Part shown: piece after piece, positions 8,707 through 15,889 of the stretch
Layout: each line of letters begins with the position of its first letter
Numbering within the stretch: position 1 is the stretch's first letter
Assembly: GCA_023138975.1 (NCBI GenBank)
Contig: JAGLON010000031.1
Coordinates: 1-64,000 of the forward strand
Direction of reading: 5' to 3'
Source of the DNA: Candidatus Zixiibacteriota bacterium
GTDB lineage: Bacteria > Zixibacteria > MSB-5A5 > GN15 > JAAZOE01
DNA: 64,000 bases
Made by a program: the position numbers and the translations under genes
Notes under the pieces: model-generated
Databases searched by the model: none
Told to the model about the DNA's origin: nothing
What the model saw: only the letters and a program-made list of their open reading frames with translations

Positions 8707-9705
8707 ATGTACGGAGAATCGATAGGGTCACCAACGCTAATAATTGGATTTGTCGTCTTTATCCTCGCCATGCTTGGACTGGATCTCGGCGTGTTTCACC
8801 GAAAACAACATAAGGTGTCGTTCCGAGAGGCTCTGATTTGGTCAGCCGTCTGGGTCAGCCTCGCAATGGTTTTTAACCTTGGGGTATATATCTGGTTTGG
8901 CTCTGGCATTGCCTTGGAATTCTTTACCGGGTACGTTATAGAGAAGGCGTTGTCGGTTGATAATCTCTTTGTCTTTGTAGCCATCTTTGCATATTTCAAC
9001 ATTGCGCCAAAATGGCAACACCGAGTTCTTTTTTGGGGCATTTTGGGTGCTCTGGTTATGCGCGCCGTATTTATTGTGGTCGGCGGAGCAATGCTGACTC
9101 ATTTCCACTGGACGATGTATTTGTTTGGAGGAGTACTTATTCTCACCGGCATAAAACTGTTCTTCCAAAAGCACCAGGAGATCGCGATTGATCGAACGCT
9201 AATTGTGAGGGGCTTGAAACGCTTTTTTCCAATGACTGATAAACATCACGGTGCGCGCTTTTTCATCAAACAGGGCGGTCGATGGTTTATCACGCCTCTG
9301 TTTCTGGCACTTGTAACTGTAGAGGTCTCAGATCTTGTTTTTGCTGTTGATTCGATTCCAGCGGTCTTTGCCATCACCTCCGACCCATTTATCGTATTCA
9401 CGTCGAACATTTTCGCTATTCTGGGATTGCGATCATTATACTTCTTATTGGCCGGTATGTTGGATCGGTTTTGTTATCTTAAGGTTGGCTTGGCGACGGT
9501 TCTGGTATTTGTTGGTTTGAAAATGCTGGTTTCCGGTATTGTCAAAATTCCTATATTGCTGTCACTGGGAGTTATCGGCGGTGTTCTGGCAGGATCGGTA
9601 ATTGCCTCGCTGTGGGTTGTACGAAAGAGAGGTGAGGTTGCCTCGGAGTGCCAGGCTGATAAGGAACTTTTAGATAAAAAGGACTTTCCCATGAAGGTTA
9701 AGTAG
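8707..9705 (+). CDS. alx: TerC/Alx family integral membrane protein
   Basis: The 332-residue protein has about nine membrane segments and the TerC signatures with paired acidic residues, EKALSVDNLFVF and VEVSDLVFAVDSIPAVFAITSDPFIVFTSNIFAI (quoted in part: SDLVFAVDSIPAVFA). It aligns over its length with E. coli Alx, a member linked to manganese export and alkaline pH. The ATG follows a GGGG-rich site at the end of a possible structured leader. It lies between an HPF-like gene and nhaA, consistent with a role in cation or pH balance. The transported ion is not evident from sequence. Confidence 0.88.
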   Translation: MYGESIGSPTLIIGFVVFILAMLGLDLGVFHRKQHKVSFREALIWSAVWVSLAMVFNLGVYIWFGSGIALEFFTGYVIEKALSVDNLFVFVAIFAYFNIAPKWQHRVLFWGILGALVMRAVFIVVGGAMLTHFHWTMYLFGGVLILTGIKLFFQKHQEIAIDRTLIVRGLKRFFPMTDKHHGARFFIKQGGRWFITPLFLALVTVEVSDLVFAVDSIPAVFAITSDPFIVFTSNIFAILGLRSLYFLLAGMLDRFCYLKVGLATVLVFVGLKMLVSGIVKIPILLSLGVIGGVLAGSVIASLWVVRKRGEVASECQADKELLDKKDFPMKVK

Positions 9706-9757
9706 GATATAACAAGGCCTTGAATATCGAGATTCAGCTTAATTTCAGGAGATGTCA

Positions 9758-11074
9758 ATGCTAATGGATGATAATCTGCCTAATCGCCCCGTTCAACGTC
9801 TAATGGCACCGGTCCTACGGTTTATGCATATTCAGGCCGCGGGGGGACTAGTGCTGTTCTGTTGCACGGTGGTGGCGTTATTGGCGGCCAATTCACCTCT
9901 GGCTTCATGGTACCATGCGTTTTGGAATCAATCATTAGGTCTCACTTTTGGTGATTCTAGTATGTCCTACCCCTTGTGGTATTGGGTGAACGACGCTTTG
10001 ATGGTGATCTTCTTTTTCGTCATTGGTTTAGAAATAAAGCGAGAGCTAACAACTGGCGAACTTAGTGAAAAACACAAAATAATACTTCCTGCAGCCGCCG
10101 CTATCGGTGGAGCTGTCACGCCGGCGATTATCTTCCTGATGATACAACAAGATCAACCCGGTCAAAATGGTTGGGCGATACCGATGGCTACTGATATCGC
10201 TTTTGTGGTTGGCGCAATCAGTCTGCTAGGTAAACGCGTACCTCATAGTCTAAAGATATTCCTCCTTTCAGTAGCAATTGTTGATGATCTGCTGGCAGTG
10301 TTAGTCATAGCCGTATTCTATACGGAATCGATTCAATGGTCATGGATGATTTTATCGGTGGGTGGGTTTGGCGCTATCATCTTATTAAACAGGTTAGGGG
10401 TAAGAGCTATCTCGGTATATGTGGCTGTTGCCTGTGGAATATGGCTCGCTGTGCATAATGCCGGCATTCATCCGACAATTGCAGGTGTGATTCTCGGCCT
10501 AATGACACCATCACGAAGTCTGATGAACTGGAACGCTGTTCAGACGGCGTTTACATCACTTGGATCAGCATTTTCTCAGGCAGATATCCATACGGTAAAT
10601 AGCGGAACGGTCAAGATGTCCCGGGTTGCGCAATTTACAGCCAGAGAATCAATTTCTCCTCTTGATCGCCTTGAGAAGGGACTGCACCCGTGGGTAGCTT
10701 TCGCAATCATGCCTCTGTTTGCTTTGGCTAATGCTGCCGTTTCCTTCCAGGATACAAACCTGGGGGACTCGCTGTCTATGGCAATAATCGTAGGATTGGT
10801 GGTTGGCAAACCTTTGGGTATTCTTGTTACTGCATATGCCGTCGTTAGTTTTCGCTGGACGAAATTGCCAAAGAATATAAACTGGCCGGTAATGGCAGGA
10901 GCCGGTATTCTATCCGGAGTCGGCTTCACGATGTCATTGTTCATTGCCTCTCTGGGACTTGAGGGCAGTTCGCTGGAAATTGCCAAAGGAGGAGTGTTGG
11001 TAGGGTCTGCTGTCAGTATTCTCCTTGGATGCGGAATATTGCTCATCACCCTAAGAACCAAGCAACCGTCTTGA
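9758..11074 (+). CDS. nhaA: Na+/H+ antiporter NhaA
   Basis: This 438-residue inner-membrane protein exchanges cytoplasmic Na+ (or Li+) for external H+. It shows the family's hallmarks: the paired aspartates D176-D177 in AIVDDLLAVLVIA (the ion-binding pair in E. coli NhaA), NDALMVIFFFVIGLEIKRE near the start, and MATDIAFVVGAI. The start is placed at 9758, six bases after AGGAG; an ATG at 9752 is too close to that site. It is the last gene of the cluster facing away from nhaR. Its central loop (around IHTVNSGTVKMSRVAQF) is longer than in E. coli NhaA. Confidence 0.95.
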   Translation: MLMDDNLPNRPVQRLMAPVLRFMHIQAAGGLVLFCCTVVALLAANSPLASWYHAFWNQSLGLTFGDSSMSYPLWYWVNDALMVIFFFVIGLEIKRELTTGELSEKHKIILPAAAAIGGAVTPAIIFLMIQQDQPGQNGWAIPMATDIAFVVGAISLLGKRVPHSLKIFLLSVAIVDDLLAVLVIAVFYTESIQWSWMILSVGGFGAIILLNRLGVRAISVYVAVACGIWLAVHNAGIHPTIAGVILGLMTPSRSLMNWNAVQTAFTSLGSAFSQADIHTVNSGTVKMSRVAQFTARESISPLDRLEKGLHPWVAFAIMPLFALANAAVSFQDTNLGDSLSMAIIVGLVVGKPLGILVTAYAVVSFRWTKLPKNINWPVMAGAGILSGVGFTMSLFIASLGLEGSSLEIAKGGVLVGSAVSILLGCGILLITLRTKQPS

Positions 11075-11204
11075 TCTTTTAGAAATTCTCATTGCAAATT
11101 ATACTTCTGACAACAACCTATTGCAGAACTTGGCAGAATAAACTATGTTAGAAACATAAAGATGAACGGTAACTCCTGGTATAGAAATTAGTCGGAGTAC
11201 AGTT

Positions 11205-12935
11205 GTGGAAGATTTTAGAACCTCGACCAAAAACAGTAAGCACCGTGATTCCTCTTTCGATTATACCGCTATTTTTAGTAAATTACTTGGTATCGCTAAT
11301 CTTGGTCTGCCTCGTGCCGAGTTTTTAAACCGCACTGCCAAAATATTATTAAACTTATCGGGATGCGAGGCCATCGAAATCAGAAAAAAGGAGCGTAAAC
11401 GACTTATAAGAGTTGAAGCCTGTGTACACGATGAACACGAGGATAAGGTTAGCATCATCTCGATCAAGGCTGATAAGAAGGAACAGATATTTCCTTGCCT
11501 GGATAGTACCTCCGATTTTGAACAAATTTGCGTAGATATCGCTCAAGGTCGGTTTGATCCAAAGCTGCCCTTATATACCAAAGGCGGTTCATTCTTTATT
11601 GGCGATACCGGCAAAGCATTTGAGTTAAATTCTCCGGCATGTAAATGGGCCGGGGGAAGAACAGTCAAAATAAATGGAGAATTTAATTCTCTGGCAGTGA
11701 TCGGATTTAAAATAAACATTACCAATCCGGCCCTGCTCATATTCAAAAGTAAAAAAAAGAACTTCTTTTCAAGGACCGATGTCGAAGCTCTTGAAGATAT
11801 TGCTAGAATTTTAGGGATGGCTTCATCTCATCGGAGAGCACAGGAAGCTCTTCGCGAAAGAATCAAAGAGCTAAGTTGTCTGTATGAAATAGTAAGTATC
11901 TCTGCCAAGCCAAATATATCACTTAATAATATTGTCAAGGAAGTCCTGGAGCTGATCCCCTCCGGCTGGTTTTATCCAGATCTTGCTACCGCCCGGATTG
12001 TTATTGATGGAGAATCATTTGCTCTTCCCGAATATAAGGATTCACTGCAATCACTTTCAGCCAATATTAATGTCAATGGAACAATTTGGGGACAAGTTGA
12101 GGTCGCATATATAAAAGAATTGCCGGAGCTCGACGAAGGCCCCTTTATAAAAGAAGAACGTAATCTGATCAACGCAATATCAAATGAAATGGCGAAAATA
12201 ATTGAACGCTTGCAAATACAGGAAGAGCAAAAACAACTCAGAGAACTGCTTCGGCACGCTGATCGTCTGGCTACTATCGGACAGCTGGCCGCCGGTGTAG
12301 CTCATGAACTAAACGAACCTCTAAATAGTATCCTTGGATTTTCGCAACTGGCAATTAAGAATCTGGACGATTCGAAACAGGCCGCAAATGACATAGAAAA
12401 AATAAAATTGGCATCCCTCCATGCCCGTGAGGTCGTTAAAAAATTAGTAACATTTGCCCGCCAAAAGCCCCAGGAAAAATCATCAGTCAATTTTAACCAA
12501 GTTATTGAAGAGGGCCTGTACTTTATCGAAGCTCGGTGTGCCAAAACTGATATTAAACTGAACGTGTGCCTTAAAGAAAACCTCCCGGAAATATTTGCTA
12601 ACAAAAGTCAGCTCTATCAGGTACTGACAAACCTTGTTGTCAACGCTATCCAGGCTTTGCCAATGGGGGGGACGATTACAATCGCAACGGATAAGGGCGA
12701 AAATGGTATTGTCCTTACTGTTTCTGATACCGGTCAAGGGATAGAAGATGAAATAATCGATGAGATTTTTAATCCCTTTTTTACAACTAAAGATATTGAT
12801 GAAGGTACCGGATTGGGGCTGGCCGTCGTTCACGGGATAATAAGAGCACATAAAGGTACAATTAAAGTTAAAAGTACTGTCGGACGTGAAACAGTCTTTA
12901 CGATTTTCCTTCCGATTGGCGAAATGAAACAATAA
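11205..12935 (+). CDS. Sensor histidine kinase with GAF-like input (NtrB/HoxJ-like)
   Basis: The 576-residue protein lacks membrane segments and is probably cytoplasmic. Residues 20-340 include a GAF-like region (LAVIGFKINITNPALLIF, FSRTDVEALEDIARILG), a helical linker, and a second sensory region. The kinase core has H367 in GVAHELNEPLNSILGF, the N box NLVVNAIQALP and glycine-rich DTGQGI and GTGLGLAVVHG. It starts with GTG, supported by GGAG nine bases upstream. It precedes the NtrC-type regulator by 18 bp and is surely its partner. The location upstream of a redox operon suggests it senses an intracellular metabolic or redox cue. Confidence 0.9.
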   Translation: MEDFRTSTKNSKHRDSSFDYTAIFSKLLGIANLGLPRAEFLNRTAKILLNLSGCEAIEIRKKERKRLIRVEACVHDEHEDKVSIISIKADKKEQIFPCLDSTSDFEQICVDIAQGRFDPKLPLYTKGGSFFIGDTGKAFELNSPACKWAGGRTVKINGEFNSLAVIGFKINITNPALLIFKSKKKNFFSRTDVEALEDIARILGMASSHRRAQEALRERIKELSCLYEIVSISAKPNISLNNIVKEVLELIPSGWFYPDLATARIVIDGESFALPEYKDSLQSLSANINVNGTIWGQVEVAYIKELPELDEGPFIKEERNLINAISNEMAKIIERLQIQEEQKQLRELLRHADRLATIGQLAAGVAHELNEPLNSILGFSQLAIKNLDDSKQAANDIEKIKLASLHAREVVKKLVTFARQKPQEKSSVNFNQVIEEGLYFIEARCAKTDIKLNVCLKENLPEIFANKSQLYQVLTNLVVNAIQALPMGGTITIATDKGENGIVLTVSDTGQGIEDEIIDEIFNPFFTTKDIDEGTGLGLAVVHGIIRAHKGTIKVKSTVGRETVFTIFLPIGEMKQ

Positions 12936-12953
12936 ATTAATCTTGGGAGAGTA

Positions 12954-14300
12954 ATGACTGCTAAAATAAAAGCATCCGTTTTAATCGTTGATGATGCACC
13001 TGATACCTTGGAAATATTACAGCGAAACCTTTCGTCACAGGGATATTGGGTCTTTACCGCAAGCAATGTCACAGAAGCCATCCAGCTTATGGAAAATCAA
13101 CCAGTAGATTTAGTTATCACAGATTTTAAGATGCCCAAAATTAGTGGAGCTGATTTGATTCGTCATGTGAGGGCAAATTTCCGCGATACAGAAATTATGA
13201 TGATAACGGGTTACGCCAGCGTAGAGGGAGCAGTTCAGGCTGTCAAAGACGGGGCTGAGGAATATCTGGCAAAACCGTTCACGGATGAAGAATTATTTGA
13301 AGCGGTCGAGAGAATTCTGGACAAGCTTTATACTCGACGTAAAGCCCAAAAGGAAACTGACCAAGTCCCTCCGCTACTCGAAGGTATGATTGGGCAATCT
13401 CCAAAAATGCTTGAGGTTTACAACGCTATTTCCAAGGCTGCAACCACTTCCGCAACAGTTTTAATTACCGGAGAAAGCGGAACCGGAAAGGAACTGGTAG
13501 CCCGGGCTATACACTATAACAGCAATCGGGCCTCGGCCTCTTTTGTTCCTATCAACTGCGGCAGCATACCGGAAGGTCTTCTTGAAAGTGAGCTGTTTGG
13601 GCATGTCAAAGGCGCTTTTACGGGTGCCACCGAGTCACGCGCAGGTTTTTTTCAAACAGCTGAGGGGGGGACAATCTTTCTTGACGAAATCAGTGAGACC
13701 AGTTTGGCAATGCAGGTAAAGCTTCTGCGAGTCTTGCAGGATAAAGAAGTAAGTATGGTTGGAACCAGCCGATCCCGGAGAATTGATGTTCGTATTCTGG
13801 CGGCGACAAACAAAGATTTGACACATTTGGTTAAAGAAGGACTGGTGCGCGAGGATCTCTTTTTTCGCTTGAGCGTGTTAACCATAGTTGTCCCGCCTTT
13901 ACGTGAGCGAACGGATGATATTTTACTACTGGCTCGATATTTTATTGATAAGTTTGCAAATGAACTGGGCAAAAAGCCACCTCATTTTTCCGATAAAGCT
14001 CTTCAAAGATTGAAAAGCTATAACTGGCCGGGCAATATCAGAGAATTGGAAAATTTGATTCATCGCATGGTGATCATGATTGATGAGGATATCATAGATG
14101 TTCCTGACCTGCCGTCAATAATGCGATTTACCGCGTCAGGCGAACGTGATTTGACTCGATCACTGGTCGAAGTAGAGGCAGAGTATATCCGTCAGGTATT
14201 GGCAACCGTTAATGGCAATAAATCCCGCGCGGCTGAAATACTTAAAATAGATCGTAAAACACTCCGAAAGAAACTCGATTATCTATCCCAATTAGATTAG
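12954..14300 (+). CDS. NtrC-family sigma-54 dependent response regulator
   Basis: The three expected domains are present in 448 residues: receiver (1-120, phospho-acceptor D57 in VITDFKMPK), AAA+ sigma-54 interaction domain (about 140-375, Walker A GESGTGKE and the sigma-54 contacting loop GAFTGA) and a C-terminal Fis-type helix-turn-helix (NGNKSRAAEILKIDRKTLRKKL). It activates sigma-54 promoters by ATP-driven remodelling. The next gene begins 272 bp on, after a region with palindromes and a -24/-12-like element, so the redox operon is the obvious target. The cognate kinase is immediately upstream. Confidence 0.95.
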   Translation: MTAKIKASVLIVDDAPDTLEILQRNLSSQGYWVFTASNVTEAIQLMENQPVDLVITDFKMPKISGADLIRHVRANFRDTEIMMITGYASVEGAVQAVKDGAEEYLAKPFTDEELFEAVERILDKLYTRRKAQKETDQVPPLLEGMIGQSPKMLEVYNAISKAATTSATVLITGESGTGKELVARAIHYNSNRASASFVPINCGSIPEGLLESELFGHVKGAFTGATESRAGFFQTAEGGTIFLDEISETSLAMQVKLLRVLQDKEVSMVGTSRSRRIDVRILAATNKDLTHLVKEGLVREDLFFRLSVLTIVVPPLRERTDDILLLARYFIDKFANELGKKPPHFSDKALQRLKSYNWPGNIRELENLIHRMVIMIDEDIIDVPDLPSIMRFTASGERDLTRSLVEVEAEYIRQVLATVNGNKSRAAEILKIDRKTLRKKLDYLSQLD

Positions 14301-14310
14301 ATTTCACCCC

Positions 14311-14338
14311 TGGGGAATATCTCCCCGGTGGGGAGTAT
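14311..14338. repeat. Direct and inverted GGGGA repeats after the NtrC-type gene
   Basis: TGGGGAATAT (14311-14320) and TGGGGAGTAT (14329-14338) are near-identical direct repeats, and GGGGA (14312-14316) also pairs with TCCCC (14322-14326). The block could be a weak terminator or part of an activator binding region. There is no T-run, so a terminator is the less likely reading. Confidence 0.4.
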
Positions 14339-14350
14339 GTACCCATAATA

Positions 14351-14366
14351 TTCTCATCTGTGAGAA
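14351..14366. promoter_or_regulatory. Palindromic candidate enhancer site for the NtrC-type regulator
   Basis: TTCTCA-TCTG-TGAGAA is a perfect 6+6 bp palindrome about 130 bp upstream of the -24/-12-like element. That distance is typical for upstream activating sites of sigma-54 activators. Assignment to the adjacent regulator is inference. Confidence 0.5.
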
Positions 14367-14403
14367 CTATCCTGGTCATTAATACGTTATTTTTATAAAA
14401 AAT

Positions 14404-14419
14404 TGTGAATATATTCACA
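14404..14419. promoter_or_regulatory. CRP/FNR-type palindrome
   Basis: TGTGAATATATTCACA is a perfect 16 bp palindrome and fits the CRP-type consensus TGTGA-N6-TCACA exactly. It lies about 80-95 bp upstream of the -24/-12-like element. It suggests that a CRP/FNR-family protein also controls the redox operon, though the NtrC-type regulator could use it instead. Confidence 0.55.
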
Positions 14420-14496
14420 TTGCCATTCAATGAGTTACAGGTAATCGCATCTATTTATAACCCTATGTACCGCAAAATACTCCATAAATATTCACA

Positions 14497-14513
14497 TTGG
14501 TATGCAATTTGAT
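14497..14513 (+). promoter_or_regulatory. Candidate sigma-54 (-24/-12) promoter
   Basis: TTGGTATG-CAAT-TTGAT resembles the sigma-54 consensus YTGGCACG-N4-TTGCW. The GG is followed after ten bases by GA where the consensus has GC. The predicted start of transcription is near 14525, about 50 bp before the first ATG of the redox operon. The preceding gene encodes a sigma-54 activator, which raises the likelihood. Confidence 0.5.
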
Positions 14514-14558
14514 ATACAAAAAGATAAAGACACTACATGTGTAATTTAAGGATCAATT

Positions 14559-14671
14559 AGGAGGTCGTCATTATGCTGAATTCAGTCAATATACAGAAAG
14601 AAAAAGGAAACAGCTTGTCTAGTTCAAAATCCGATAGGAAGGTCGTCAATATGTTGAGTTCAACTGCAATG
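14559..14671 (+). repeat. Duplicated ribosome-binding site and start-codon segment
   Basis: TAGGAGGTCGTCATTATG at about 14559 and TAGGAAGGTCGTCAATATG at about 14635 are near copies, and the similarity continues a few codons past each ATG (CTGAATTCA and TTGAGTTCA). The two ATGs (14573, 14651) are 78 bp apart and in frame. A short tandem duplication of the translation start explains this. Confidence 0.7.
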
Positions 14672-14953
14672 AATAGCGTCGGACTATGCTCAACCTGTAA
14701 CAATGCCGCCACTTGTGGCTATAGAAGCGGACGCGGGTTTGACGCAATGTACTGTGAGTTATTTGATAGCTTTACTGTATCCGGAAACGGTCAACAACAG
14801 AAATCTAAAGTATCCGTTGCTGCAGGCCGTGGTTACAATTCAGATGCGAGTTGTAACGGCTTAAAGGGATTGTGCATGAACTGCGAAAGCCGAAGTGCTT
14901 GCTTCTTGCCAAAACCTGATGGTGGAATCTGGCATTGTGAGGAATATCGGTAG
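14573..14953 (+). CDS. Small protein with two four-cysteine modules
   Basis: The protein (126 residues from the first ATG) contains two related modules: GLCSTCNNAATCGYR ending in MYCELFD, and GLCMNCESRSACFLP ending in WHCEEYR. The spacings are C-x2-C-x5-C-x12-C and C-x2-C-x5-C-x11-C, suggesting two zinc or iron-sulfur sites. The start is uncertain: the stretch around the first ATG (14573), with its AGGAGG site, is duplicated around an in-frame ATG at 14651, which would give 100 residues and an equally good site. It is the first gene after the sigma-54-like promoter. No enzymatic function is recognised; a role in assembly or regulation of the downstream complex is possible. Confidence 0.75.
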   Translation: MLNSVNIQKEKGNSLSSSKSDRKVVNMLSSTAMNSVGLCSTCNNAATCGYRSGRGFDAMYCELFDSFTVSGNGQQQKSKVSVAAGRGYNSDASCNGLKGLCMNCESRSACFLPKPDGGIWHCEEYR

Positions 14954-15003
14954 GCTAACTTATGAGCGGTGTTTGATGATTTGACATTTTTGAAGGTAGA
15001 ATA

Positions 15004-15855
15004 ATGACAAATATAAATGTTACAGACTTAGAAAATAGTTCTAAGCAGAAAAAAGGCAGACTAATTCCGATCTTGGATCAAATACAGGCCAAATTTGGTT
15101 ATTTGCCAGAAGAGGAATTACGTCAAGTCTCCACGGAGTATGGTATCTCTTTGGTTGATATCTACGGCGTGGCAACTTTCTATAGGGCATTCAGCCTGAA
15201 ACCTCGTGGAAAACATCTTATTTCAGTTTGTCTGGGAACGGCGTGTCATGTTCGCGGAGGACCAACTATTGCCAAGGAAATTGAGCAGCAACTGAATGTT
15301 AAGGCGGGAGAAACAACCGCCGACAAGGAGTTTACTTTTGAAACAGTAAATTGCCTTGGTGCCTGTGCCCTGGGTCCCATCGTAGTTATTGACGGTCATT
15401 ATTTTTCAAGCGTTAAAGTAAAGGATGTCAAAGGAATAATTGAAACCGCACAAAATGGTTTTGATAAAATAGACTCTGTATCCGATCAGAAAGTTTTCCC
15501 CATAGAAGTCAGTTGTGCTCGTTGCAATCATAGCTTGATGGATAGCCGCCATATTGTCGATGGTCATGCTGTTATCAAAGTTACTATTTCATTTGGCAAT
15601 AAACATGGTTGGCTGGTTTTGTCCAGCGTGTACGGTCGCGATAAAGTGGAAAGTCAGTACAAAATTCCGGATGAACAAATAGTTCAGATGTTTTGTCCTC
15701 ATTGCCATTCAGAACTTATCGGCGGTACCACATGCAGCGAGTGTGTGGCGCCGATGGTTCCGATGATTGTCAAGGGCGGTGGTGTTGTTCAAATCTGTTC
15801 CCGCAGTGGCTGTAAGGGACATTTGCTGGATTTGGGCGGCGCTTCAATTGGTTGA
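15004..15855 (+). CDS. NuoE/HoxE-like [2Fe-2S] subunit with Cys-rich C-terminal extension
   Basis: Residues 15-160 form the helical and thioredoxin-like ferredoxin domain of NuoE/HoxE, with cluster ligands in CLGTAC and CLGAC. Residues 170-283 add a region with CARC, CPHC, CSEC and CSRSGC pairs, likely a zinc-binding module absent from ordinary NuoE. NuoE-type subunits pass electrons to or from the FMN-bearing NuoF subunit, which is encoded next. A start at 15004 follows AAGG. The protein belongs to a soluble NAD-linked redox complex, since no membrane arm or hydrogenase catalytic subunit is present nearby. Confidence 0.85.
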   Translation: MTNINVTDLENSSKQKKGRLIPILDQIQAKFGYLPEEELRQVSTEYGISLVDIYGVATFYRAFSLKPRGKHLISVCLGTACHVRGGPTIAKEIEQQLNVKAGETTADKEFTFETVNCLGACALGPIVVIDGHYFSSVKVKDVKGIIETAQNGFDKIDSVSDQKVFPIEVSCARCNHSLMDSRHIVDGHAVIKVTISFGNKHGWLVLSSVYGRDKVESQYKIPDEQIVQMFCPHCHSELIGGTTCSECVAPMVPMIVKGGGVVQICSRSGCKGHLLDLGGASIG

Positions 15856-15889
15856 ACACGATTATAATGCTTTGAGGAGATATAACTAG

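Noticed and set aside
14312-14326. GGGGA/TCCCC hairpin as a terminator of the NtrC-type gene.
   Set aside because: The stem is only 5 bp and no T-run follows; the direct repeats fit a binding site better.
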